Assembly: GCA_030592145.1 (NCBI GenBank)
Contig: JAUVKJ010000051.1
Span: 1 to 8,992, forward strand
Direction of reading: 5' to 3'
DNA: 8,992 nucleotides
Source: Bacteroides sp.
Lineage (GTDB): Bacteria; Bacteroidota; Bacteroidia; Bacteroidales; SM23-62
A model generated the notes under the pieces. That model worked only from the letters and a program-made list of their open reading frames with translations. It ran no database searches and had not been told where the DNA came from. Numbering within the stretch: position 1 is the stretch's first letter; each line of letters opens with the position of its first letter. The position numbers were made by a program, and so were the translations under genes. Positions 1-6,463 of the stretch are shown in pieces.

Positions 1-267
1 GCTCTGAATGATCTCCCTGACCAGGCCCAGTTCATTATTATAGATCACGGTATTCAGGGTCAGGTAGGTGAGGATATTGTTCTCTTCTGCAATCCCTGCA
101 ATTTTGTCCAGATCCCCGATGGTGAAATTATGAGATGACCTTGACCTCATGTTCAGTTTTTCCACACCGAAGTATACGGCGTCGGCGCCCCCCTGAATGG
201 CAGCACGAAGTGATTCACAGGACCCTGCCGGGGCCATTAGTTCTATATTTTTCCTTCGTAAGGGCAT
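1..267 (-). CDS. U32-family peptidase/tRNA- or rRNA-hydroxylation protein, N-terminal part (truncated by window edge)
   Basis: The first 89 residues read MPLRRKNIELMAPAGS and continue with an ERxAIQGGADAVYFG-type stretch (here SLRAAIQGGADAVYFG, about residues 19-34) and a RSRSSHNF segment (about 41-48). The MAPAGS...GGADAVYFG signature is characteristic of the U32 family (YegQ/TrhP, RlhA, PrtC-like). Members once called collagenase-like peptidases are now tied to prephenate-dependent hydroxylation of tRNA U34 or 23S rRNA C2501; which branch this one belongs to cannot be decided from the N-terminus alone. The ATG at 265-267 is the only sensible start, because an in-frame TAA lies just upstream and the family signature begins about 10 residues in. 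The gene continues beyond position 1. It lies 72 nt downstream of the histidine kinase on the same strand, so it may be read through from that operon, but no promoter or terminator is evident in the gap. Confidence 0.88.
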   Translation of the reverse strand, partial: MPLRRKNIELMAPAGSCESLRAAIQGGADAVYFGVEKLNMRSRSSHNFTIGDLDKIAGIAEENNILTYLTLNTVIYNNELGLVREIIQS

Positions 268-339
268 AATCAGCTGGCAGATCAGGCAAAATTAAGCTTT
301 TACGTACTGGATTACAATCCTGTTGAGTTTATTAAGTGA

Positions 340-1506
340 TCAGGACTGTCCGCCTTGTGATCTTTGCAGAATAATGCGGATGATGGTTCCCTTTCCGGCA
401 TCCGACTGTAGTACAAAGATCTTCCCCTTGTGGTAGTCTTCCACGATCCGCTTGGCAAGCGAAAGTCCGAGTCCCCAACCCCTTTGTTTGGTGGTATACC
501 CCGGCTTGAATATCGTCTTTTGCCTTTTCTTTGGGATCCCTTTCCCGGTATCCTCGAAATCAATGAGTATTTGTTTTTCCTGCTCCTTTAAGGAAATTTT
601 AATGCTGCCTCTCCCATTCATGGCGTCCACCGCATTCTTGCTCAGGTTCTCCACCACCCATTGGAACAGGGCTTTGCTAACCGGAACAACAGATGTTTCA
701 CATTCAGATTCAAAGATCAGGTTAACCTTTTCCGGGATGCGCGATTTCAGATAGTCAACAGAATCCTGCATAACTTCGGCGATGTTTTCATCCCTGAGTA
801 CCGGTTTGGAACCTATCTTCGAAAACCTTTCAGTAATCTGTTCCAGCCGGCCGGCATCTTTCTCCATTTCACTCACCAGCTTTTTATCCGGATGCCTTTC
901 CTTCAGCAACTCTACCCAGCCCATCATTGAAGAGGTGGGGGTGCCGAGTTGATGAGCGGTCTCTTTTGACAGTCCCACCCAGACCTGGTTTTGTTCCGCT
1001 TTTCGCGAGGCACTGAAAGCAAGATAAGCAACCAGTATGAAAAGCAGGATTACCCCGAGTTGTATGTAGGGGTAATAGGTCAGCTTGGTCAGCAGTATGG
1101 AATTACGGTAATAAACATAGTGCACCACCCCCTCACCAAGGTCTACTTCAATCGGTGGATTCTCAGTTTTCATTTTTTCAAGCTGTCTGCTCAAATATTC
1201 CGGGTTTTCCATTTTAATCGAATCCAGGTTCCTTTTGAATGTAATGTTCTCATCCTGGTCCACCAGGATTACAGGAATCGTGGTATTGTACCGTACAACA
1301 CGCAATGGAAATTCGAAGTCCATCCCGGTTATACTGACATCCGCAAGCTGCCGGGTTGTTTCCGCCCATAATTCAACCTTCTTTTTTTCTTCAAAAGCCA
1401 GCAGCCTGACCAGCCGGTTGGTATACAACAGTGATCCTACGCCGATGATGGCGGCTAAAAGGAACAGATAAAGTTTCCATCGTTGTGTGCGGTAGTAAAT
1501 ATCCAT
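340..1506 (-). CDS. Membrane-bound sensor histidine kinase, HAMP-less, orphan
   Basis: This 388-residue protein has a TM segment at about 12-30, an extracytoplasmic region of roughly 115 residues (about 31-145), a second TM at about 147-165, and then a cytoplasmic kinase core. The H-box is KETAHQLGTP with the phospho-acceptor candidate His185. The N-box is VVENLSKNAVDAM (Asn287/Asn291), the G1 box is DTGKGIP (319-325) and the G2 box is RGWGLGLSLAKRI (342-354), so every catalytic element looks intact. Only about 15 residues separate TM2 from the H-box, leaving no room for a HAMP domain. The sensing region could be a small PAS-like fold, but I do not recognise it. The ATG lies 6 nt after the AsmA-like gene's stop, so the two are almost certainly co-transcribed. 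No response regulator is encoded in the window, so its partner is elsewhere or beyond the left edge. The signal is unknown; an envelope-related cue is an inference from the neighbour. Confidence 0.92.
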   Translation of the reverse strand: MDIYYRTQRWKLYLFLLAAIIGVGSLLYTNRLVRLLAFEEKKKVELWAETTRQLADVSITGMDFEFPLRVVRYNTTIPVILVDQDENITFKRNLDSIKMENPEYLSRQLEKMKTENPPIEVDLGEGVVHYVYYRNSILLTKLTYYPYIQLGVILLFILVAYLAFSASRKAEQNQVWVGLSKETAHQLGTPTSSMMGWVELLKERHPDKKLVSEMEKDAGRLEQITERFSKIGSKPVLRDENIAEVMQDSVDYLKSRIPEKVNLIFESECETSVVPVSKALFQWVVENLSKNAVDAMNGRGSIKISLKEQEKQILIDFEDTGKGIPKKRQKTIFKPGYTTKQRGWGLGLSLAKRIVEDYHKGKIFVLQSDAGKGTIIRIILQRSQGGQS

Positions 1507-1512
1507 TGGTTC

Positions 1513-4161
1513 TTATTTTTTATCCTTTTCTTCATTGTCATCCCACTCAATGATAAACCTTTCCTTTTCAGAAATATTGCCCGGCTTTTTATCCCCGGCA
1601 GAAAGACTGTCCCTGTCCTCTTCCCACTCGATTATAAAGGCCGGAGCATCTCTTGCCGTGCTGTCACCGGCCAGGCTTAAATCTTTGTTGGACATTCCGA
1701 ATTCATCCTTGAGTATTCTTTTCAATTCCTGCTTTTCCTGCTTCATCTGCTCCCGGATATTCTGCACTGCTCCCTTCCTGTCATACCTTATGTCGGTACC
1801 CTCCGGGCTGCCTTCGATGATCAGGTAAGCATAGGCCCTTCCCAGTCCGTCATCCTCAATAATGCCGAATTCGGAATCCTGTTCCCGTGGTTTGCGTGAT
1901 TTTTTCGAAAGCAGTTCCGACAGGGCTACTTTTACTTTATAGGTGAAATATTTGTCAAATCCATGGATGCCTGATGCCGCGATTTCAAAAGCAGAGGATT
2001 GTATATCCATCTTCGGTATCACCACTTCCTGATTCCGTATAAAAATCTCATTATGCAGGGTTGAAAATTGTACATTGCCGAGTTCCTCAACATCAATGAA
2101 TCTTGAAAGTTTCATCATGGGTTCAAAGCCGTGCAATTCACCGTTCCTGACCACCATATCGCAATCTGCAAGTATGGTTTCTTTCTTGATTTTCATATTC
2201 TCATTCAAACAGGCAGAAAAATTTACCATCCCGGACAGAGAGCCCTTTATATGACGATCTGCTATAAAATCCTGTCCGAAATTATTAAAGGATGAAAAAC
2301 CTTCTGTTATGTCAACGGACCATACACGGGACATGCTTTTCACAAGGAAATGCATATTCTGCTGCTGCTCGAGTATCCCTTCTGACTTAATCCTGCCCCC
2401 CATAGACAGGAGTTCAAGATGGTTAATGCTGAGCCGCCCGGGCTTGTAGATAAGATCCCCGGTAACCTGCTCCGCCCTAAAATCTTTTATTGCCAGTTCA
2501 TCAAACCAGAATCTTGTTTTCAGATACAGTCTGTCCGGCAGAACAATTGTGTCACCTTCATCACCATTTTCAGCCTTTGAATTCATTGTTCTGAAATGGT
2601 TAAGATCCATTCTTTCTGAATACAAATCAATATCCATCCAGAGATTCACCCCGGGAGTGAGAAGGAATTCCAGGAAATTGTCCACCCTTCCGCTTATACT
2701 TACCTGGTTATCCTCGAGTATCCCGTTCATGCTCTTGATATTAAGGTGATCCGTGAAAACAGCTTCTCCCGAAAAATCGCTGAAATGAAAGGGTGTTCCG
2801 CAGAATTGCATGGAAACATCTTCCAGGTGAATATTTGCCATGATTTCATAATCCAGAAGGTCGGCTTTACTGAAATTCGCAAGCAAAGCCTGATTTCCCT
2901 GCATTTGGAGTTCTGCGAGAACCTTTCCCTGCATGCTTTTGATAATTGAATCACCAGGTATAAAGGCTTGTATATCTTCCAGATCCAGGTCTGCTTTGAT
3001 CTTATAATTGAAGTTTGGGCTGATCAGGTTAAACACAGAATAATCACCCCCCAGACGGGAATTTCCAAGTCTCATTGAGGCATTGTTCAGCTGTATCAAT
3101 GTGGTTTTTGGACCTTGCCGGTTCCCGTTTGAATAGCTGCCATTGGTTCTTATGTCCCTGATCTCTTGCGGAAACCCGGAAGATCTCAGCCAGCCATCCT
3201 GTAAAGAAAAAATGGCTTCAATCCCCGGCATTTTCGTATTGCTGGCGGTTCCCTTCACCTGTCCCCTGAAATCAAGGTTCCCCCCGGCCCTGAAATCCTC
3301 AGGAAATTTTTCATTGCTGATTACAAGATACCTGAGTATGTTTTCCATATCAAGTTGTTTTCCCTCAACGCTGAGATCAAAATGCAGTGGTTTCGGACGA
3401 AGGATTTTTCCCGAGACCAACAGGTGCTGACCGGCCATCTTAATGTCTCCTCCCTGGATATGAATGGATTGCGGATCAATATATACAGATGAGGTTAAGG
3501 ATATCCTCTGTTCCCTTAAAAAAATAGTTCCCTCGTTACTGTAATGGTGCAGCGTACCTTCCAGTCCGGCCGAAATATTATGGGCTTCCCTGGAAAACTG
3601 TCCCCTGAAATAACATTTATCGATCAGTCCCCCGATCGAAATCTCCAGGGCCCGGTTATCAAACCGGACAAGGATATCTGTCAGTTTTACATTTTCCAGT
3701 TCAAGCAGAAAGTTTTTATCGCCGTTCCCTTCCTTTTTTCCCCAGAACAAATAATTCCCGTTCCCGGAGCGGTCAATAAAAATGTTCAGTTTGCCTGTAC
3801 GGACCTGTACCTCCCTGATGATGTACTGGCGTTTCACCAGTTTCAGAACATTAAAACGCAGGAAAAGCTTTTTTGCCACCAGGAGGGTGTCCGTATTCAG
3901 TTCCATGAAAACAGAAGGATGGAAGTCCGGCACGGAGGCGATAAAAACATTCCGGAACTCAAGCGAGGCATTCGGGAATTTTTTAATAAAAGACAGTTTT
4001 ACATCTTCAACCTTAACCTCTGTCCGTATCTGACGGTTAAGCCCTGAGAGAACGTATTGCGTTAATTCATCCTCAAATACCCTGCCCAGTATGACGGCTG
4101 CAACCAGCAGTATTCCGCCGGTAATAACTGCAAATACAATGATTTTCCTAAACACTCGCAT
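1513..4161 (-). CDS. AsmA-like large envelope protein (inner-membrane anchored)
   Basis: This 882-residue protein starts with a single TM anchor (about 7-26, preceded by basic residues). An AsmA-type start follows: a helix, then KVEDVKLSFIKKFPNASLEF at about 50-69. The long middle consists of beta-strand-rich repeats as in the AsmA/TamB/YhdP superfamily, which in well-studied members form periplasm-spanning grooves for lipid transport. The C-terminal AsmA-like segment spans about 640-787, including the NGELHGFEPMMKLSRF region. It is followed by a charged helical stretch (about 801-822) and an acidic tail with two copies of FIIEW plus acidic residues (842-848 and 869-875). The ATG shares one base with the stop of pepE (TGATG at 4159-4163), indicating translational coupling, and the kinase begins 6 nt after the stop. 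A role in outer-membrane assembly or lipid traffic is inferred from the family; the substrate cannot be predicted. Confidence 0.88.
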   Translation of the reverse strand: MRVFRKIIVFAVITGGILLVAAVILGRVFEDELTQYVLSGLNRQIRTEVKVEDVKLSFIKKFPNASLEFRNVFIASVPDFHPSVFMELNTDTLLVAKKLFLRFNVLKLVKRQYIIREVQVRTGKLNIFIDRSGNGNYLFWGKKEGNGDKNFLLELENVKLTDILVRFDNRALEISIGGLIDKCYFRGQFSREAHNISAGLEGTLHHYSNEGTIFLREQRISLTSSVYIDPQSIHIQGGDIKMAGQHLLVSGKILRPKPLHFDLSVEGKQLDMENILRYLVISNEKFPEDFRAGGNLDFRGQVKGTASNTKMPGIEAIFSLQDGWLRSSGFPQEIRDIRTNGSYSNGNRQGPKTTLIQLNNASMRLGNSRLGGDYSVFNLISPNFNYKIKADLDLEDIQAFIPGDSIIKSMQGKVLAELQMQGNQALLANFSKADLLDYEIMANIHLEDVSMQFCGTPFHFSDFSGEAVFTDHLNIKSMNGILEDNQVSISGRVDNFLEFLLTPGVNLWMDIDLYSERMDLNHFRTMNSKAENGDEGDTIVLPDRLYLKTRFWFDELAIKDFRAEQVTGDLIYKPGRLSINHLELLSMGGRIKSEGILEQQQNMHFLVKSMSRVWSVDITEGFSSFNNFGQDFIADRHIKGSLSGMVNFSACLNENMKIKKETILADCDMVVRNGELHGFEPMMKLSRFIDVEELGNVQFSTLHNEIFIRNQEVVIPKMDIQSSAFEIAASGIHGFDKYFTYKVKVALSELLSKKSRKPREQDSEFGIIEDDGLGRAYAYLIIEGSPEGTDIRYDRKGAVQNIREQMKQEKQELKRILKDEFGMSNKDLSLAGDSTARDAPAFIIEWEEDRDSLSAGDKKPGNISEKERFIIEWDDNEEKDKK

Positions 4162-4898
4162 CAGTGAAAAACTAAATTATTCAGACCAGGTTCGTACAAT
4201 AAAAATGAGCAATCAGCTCCGGGTTCGAGCTCCGTTGGTTCTGAATCCTTTTTAAAGATCCGCGCAGGTTTTGTGCCGATCAGCCGGATGGAACCTCCCT
4301 CAACCAGGAACATTGTGCCTTCACGTAAGCCTACAACAAACATACCCGGATTTGCTTCAATAAATTCCTCGATCCTCATTTCCCGGGTTTCCCCTGCGTG
4401 TCCCTCAGGATTGGCATCCAGGTAATGGGGATTGATCTGGAAAGGTACAAGATTCAGGACATTGAAACCGGATGGCTCCACAATGGGCATATCGTTGGTG
4501 GTACGTATGCTCGGACACGCAACATTGCTGCCGGCGCTCCAGCCAATGTAGGGTGTCCCCTGCAGAACTTTATTTCGAATGGCTTCGATCAATCCCTGGT
4601 CCTGCATCATTTTGACAAGATGGAAGGTATTCCCTCCGCCGACAATAATTGCCGGGGCATTTTCGATAGCTTCCACCGGATTTGCCAGCTCATGAACGGA
4701 GGTTATATCATGCCCTATCTCCCTGAAACGGTCTCTTACCCTCCCGGTATAATCATCGAAAGAAATGGTAACTCCGGCGTACGGAATGAATACCGCATTC
4801 ACCGCAGCGGTTCCCAGGAAGGATCTGATCTGTTTCATCGGATGTTCCAGGTATGCTTCACCCGCATTCGTGCTGTTGCTTATCAGTAATAATCTCAC
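4161..4898 (-). CDS. pepE: Dipeptidase E (alpha-aspartyl dipeptidase, peptidase family S51)
   Basis: This 245-residue protein resembles Salmonella PepE throughout, beginning with RLLLISNSTNAGEAYLEH. PepE hydrolyses dipeptides with N-terminal aspartate in the cytoplasm. The nucleophile elbow GWSAGSN carries Ser121, which corresponds to Ser120 of the Salmonella enzyme. Asp136 (TTNDMP) and His158 (NPHYLD) sit at the spacing expected for the other catalytic residues. The IVGGGNTFHL loop (85-94) is also conserved, and the length is close to the usual 230-245. The start codon is GTG (4896-4898): an in-frame TAA lies two codons upstream, and the next in-frame ATG (Met21) would remove the conserved first strand. 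It is first in a set with the AsmA-like gene (1-nt overlap) and the kinase. The IS1182-like remnant ends 60 nt upstream. A possible -7-like TAATTTTA lies in that short gap on the minus strand, but without a good -33 partner. Confidence 0.93.
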   Translation of the reverse strand: MRLLLISNSTNAGEAYLEHPMKQIRSFLGTAAVNAVFIPYAGVTISFDDYTGRVRDRFREIGHDITSVHELANPVEAIENAPAIIVGGGNTFHLVKMMQDQGLIEAIRNKVLQGTPYIGWSAGSNVACPSIRTTNDMPIVEPSGFNVLNLVPFQINPHYLDANPEGHAGETREMRIEEFIEANPGMFVVGLREGTMFLVEGGSIRLIGTKPARIFKKDSEPTELEPGADCSFLLYEPGLNNLVFH

Positions 4899-4958
4899 GT
4901 GTTACTGGTTTTTTTTTGCCATAAAATTAGCAAAACCATCGAATTCTGATAAGGAAAA

Positions 4959-4972
4959 GGGCTGTCTCATAA
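4959..4972 (+). repeat. Left terminal inverted repeat of IS1182-like remnant
   Basis: GGGCTGTCTCATAA pairs with the right end at 5423-5436 with 13 of 14 positions matching. It marks the left boundary of the element. The next base outward is A (4958), while the base beyond the right end is C, so the repeat stops here. Confidence 0.8.
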
Positions 4973-5025
4973 GCAGGCAACCCCTTTTTTTTCTTATTTC
5001 ACTCATTTTGATTAAAACGGCACTT

Positions 5026-5051
5026 CAAAATTTTCTGAATAACAAATTTTG
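5026..5051. repeat. Small AT-rich inverted repeat inside the IS remnant
   Basis: CAAAATTT (5026-5033) and AAATTTTG (5044-5051) form a perfect 8-bp inverted repeat with a 10-nt loop. It lies between the left terminal repeat and the transposase remnant, where a full element would have its promoter or transposase-binding region. No T-run follows directly, so it is not called a terminator. Confidence 0.45.
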
Positions 5052-5103
5052 GCAGTTGCCTTTTTTAATCAATATACGTATATATAGCAAAAGCTAAATT
5101 GTT

Positions 5104-5300
5104 GGTAATCTTGATATAACATCATCAACCGCTTTGGAAGTTATTGTTTTTAAGGAGTCCTCAAAGAAGTATTTGGTCAGATAGTTCAGCTACTGATTGA
5201 GCCCGGCCATGTTACCTTAAAGGAAGTCTATTTGGATGGGACCAAGATCGAAGCCGGATTACTTGCCCTGGCTCATAACCTTGCAAAGCTGGCCAATTAG
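5104..5300 (+). pseudogene. IS1182-family transposase remnant with internal deletion and nonsense codon
   Basis: Read from 5121, the frame gives IINRFGSYCF, then a TAA stop at 5151-5153, then GVLKEVFGQIVQLLIEPGHV, and on to TLKEVYLDGTKIEA. It then jumps directly to GLLALAHNLAKLAN with a TAG stop at 5298-5300. In intact IS1182 transposases the INRF...RLKGVLKEVF...DGTKIEA block lies in the N-terminal third and is followed by ANKYTFVWK and several hundred more residues. The LxALAHNLxK block is at the extreme C-terminus. The junction near 5255/5256 is therefore an in-frame internal deletion that removed most of the catalytic domain. The TAA falls where a lysine codon is expected, so it is probably a point change. 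A GGTAATCTTGAT stretch (5104-5115) may be the remains of the upstream SGNL..D motif in another frame. It cannot encode an active transposase. Family assignment is from remembered motifs, not a search. Confidence 0.78.
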
Positions 5301-5319
5301 AGGCCCTTATTAACTTGAA

Positions 5320-5388
5320 GAGGATATTGAATTAGCCGCCTTAGCATCTTTTGCGAAGCAAATTATGCAGCGGCGTTTTAATATCCTC
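5320..5388. repeat. 69-bp near-palindrome (long imperfect hairpin) between transposase stop and right end
   Basis: The outer arms GAGGATATT (5320-5328) and AATATCCTC (5380-5388) pair perfectly over 9 bp. Nested inside are GCCGC/GCGGC, GCAT/ATGC and TTTGC/GCAAA arms around a GAA loop (5354-5356), separated by small internal loops. Neither side is followed by a terminator-like U-tract in its direction of transcription, so an ordinary Rho-independent terminator is unlikely. It lies entirely within the IS1182-like element and probably belongs to it. Confidence 0.75.
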
Positions 5389-5422
5389 AGAAAGTAAAAA
5401 GAAAAAGGGTCATCTCGTTTTG

Positions 5423-5436
5423 TTTTGAGACAGCCC
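5423..5436 (+). repeat. Right terminal inverted repeat of IS1182-like remnant
   Basis: TTTTGAGACAGCCC is the inverted counterpart of 4959-4972 with one mismatch. It lies 25 nt from the stop codon of the beta-barrel gene. It marks the right boundary of the element. Confidence 0.8.
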
Positions 5437-5461
5437 CCGGTGGTTGAAGTTTGAGTTATCT

Positions 5462-6400
5462 TTATCTGAAATTAATAAGAGTCAGTCCGATGGTAACGGG
5501 ATACACCTTTGGTCCCATATTGCTTTTAAACATCGGAACCATGCTGTAATTGGCAAACAGTCTGATGAACCTGTAACCGGCCCTGGCCGTCAGGTGATAT
5601 CGCAGGGGGGAAAGGTTGAAATCACTTTTTGCCTTTTCACGTTGCTTGCTGCCTCCTTCATAATACCTGAGCTTGGAATTGGAGCAGAGTTTCAGGTCAC
5701 CAATCACGCCCACACCTATAAATCCATTTTTCCTGGTACCAAAATGAACTTCAAATATCAATGGTACCGTCAGGTAAAAGGTATTCAGCTTGGTTTTATC
5801 ATAGGATATACCAACGGGCGGGTATCTTGGAACGATCACCCCGGTCACCGGGTCTTTCATTATGTTGTTGTTCCCGTCGAACCAGTAATTGTTCCACTTA
5901 GACCCCATCCCGGTTACCAGTCCCACAGATTTGCCAAATGGAAGGTTAAACTGCATGAAGTTAATATCGAATTCCCAGGACTTCCCCGTGTTCAGATCCA
6001 GGAAGCGATTCTCCGGTTTTGTCCCGGCAAGCCGGCCTTCACTGTCCACCCAATTGTTTAGTCCCAGTTCAAAGCCGGACCAGTGGCCCTTGAAACGGTT
6101 AGGATTTTTTCTCCATCCATGTTTATGAAAATCTTTTTCGTCGATGATCTCCACCGTGGTTTTATTTCCATCCTCCGTGATGCTGATCGCTTTGTTCCCC
6201 AGTTTCACCCTAACGGTATCGTTTATTTCGTCCACGATGATAAAATCCTCCTTTATATTTACACTGGTCCCATTATCATCTTCGGTTACCGTCACAATGT
6301 TCTTCTTACCGATGCCAATACTGGTAGTATCACTCTCTTCCTGGGCCTGCAGGTTCAGGGTTACAATAATGGCCAGCAGAATGGTAGATATCCTTCTCAT
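5462..6400 (-). CDS. Outer-membrane beta-barrel protein linked to the ECF sigma module
   Basis: This 312-residue protein has a signal peptide at 1-20 (basic start, hydrophobic ISTILLAIIVTLNL, then a QAQ-type cleavage site). Residues 31-51 and 67-88 contain two related segments of the type GKKxIxxTEDxxGTSVxI. These are followed by a region rich in alternating hydrophobic and aromatic residues (about 105-312) with short turns and the C-terminal strand TIGLTLINFR. This layout fits the porin-like, PorT-type outer-membrane beta-barrel proteins of Bacteroidota. No enzymatic motif is seen. The ATG is 63 nt downstream of the stop of the anti-sigma-like gene on the same strand, so it is probably the third gene of the sigma operon and perhaps an effector or sensor in that pathway. 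The stop lies 25 nt from the IS remnant. The precise function is unknown; annotation as an outer-membrane barrel is likely, and a specific family name is not justified. Confidence 0.8.
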   Translation of the reverse strand: MRRISTILLAIIVTLNLQAQEESDTTSIGIGKKNIVTVTEDDNGTSVNIKEDFIIVDEINDTVRVKLGNKAISITEDGNKTTVEIIDEKDFHKHGWRKNPNRFKGHWSGFELGLNNWVDSEGRLAGTKPENRFLDLNTGKSWEFDINFMQFNLPFGKSVGLVTGMGSKWNNYWFDGNNNIMKDPVTGVIVPRYPPVGISYDKTKLNTFYLTVPLIFEVHFGTRKNGFIGVGVIGDLKLCSNSKLRYYEGGSKQREKAKSDFNLSPLRYHLTARAGYRFIRLFANYSMVPMFKSNMGPKVYPVTIGLTLINFR

Positions 6401-6463
6401 AATACTCGAATTAATGTTAAACGTTTTGCTTTTTGAGGTAAGACGGAAAAGGGGCTATAAAAG

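Larger units (their letters stand above)
4959..5436 (+). mobile_element. Internally deleted, MITE-like IS1182-family element (478 bp)
   Basis: The outer ends are GGGCTGTCTCATAA (4959-4972) and TTTTGAGACAGCCC (5423-5436), which are inverted repeats of each other with one mismatch in 14. Similarity continues imperfectly inward: a CCCC-plus-T-tract block at 4981-4995 faces an A-rich AAAAAGGGT block at 5402-5410. Ends with a CTGTCTCA core are, from memory, typical of Bacteroidota IS1182-type elements. Inside lies a broken transposase remnant on the plus strand and, after its stop, a 69-bp near-palindrome. No convincing target-site duplication is visible (AAAA before the left end, CCGG after the right end), so the insertion is old or its flanks have changed. 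It sits 25 nt downstream of the beta-barrel gene and 60 nt upstream of pepE, opposite in orientation to both. It carries no intact gene and could move only if a full-length relative acted in trans. Confidence 0.8.

Noticed and set aside
3544..4047. Plus-strand open frame (167 codons) opposite the 5' part of the AsmA-like gene
   Set aside because: No recognisable domain or ribosome-binding site, and it is fully covered by a well-supported gene on the other strand.
5044..5070. Possible Rho-independent terminator (GGCAGTTGCC followed by TTTTTT)
   Set aside because: The GGCA/TGCC arms leave only a 2-nt loop, so no stable hairpin can form. The alternative pairing with GGCAAC at 4976-4981 is only 6 bp across a 73-nt loop.
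5320..5388. Long hairpin as a bidirectional terminator between the sigma operon and pepE
   Set aside because: On the minus strand no U-rich stretch follows the stem, and on the plus strand the stem is followed by an A-rich stretch. An IS-internal structure explains it better.
4951..5440. Target-site duplication flanking the IS remnant
   Set aside because: The bases just outside the two ends (AAAA and CCGG) do not match, and shifting the boundaries by a few bases does not produce a direct repeat.
5444..6061. Long plus-strand open frame (205 codons) opposite the outer-membrane barrel gene
   Set aside because: The opposite strand has a signal peptide, barrel-like pattern and operon context, whereas this frame has no recognisable motif and starts inside the gap. 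It is a shadow frame.
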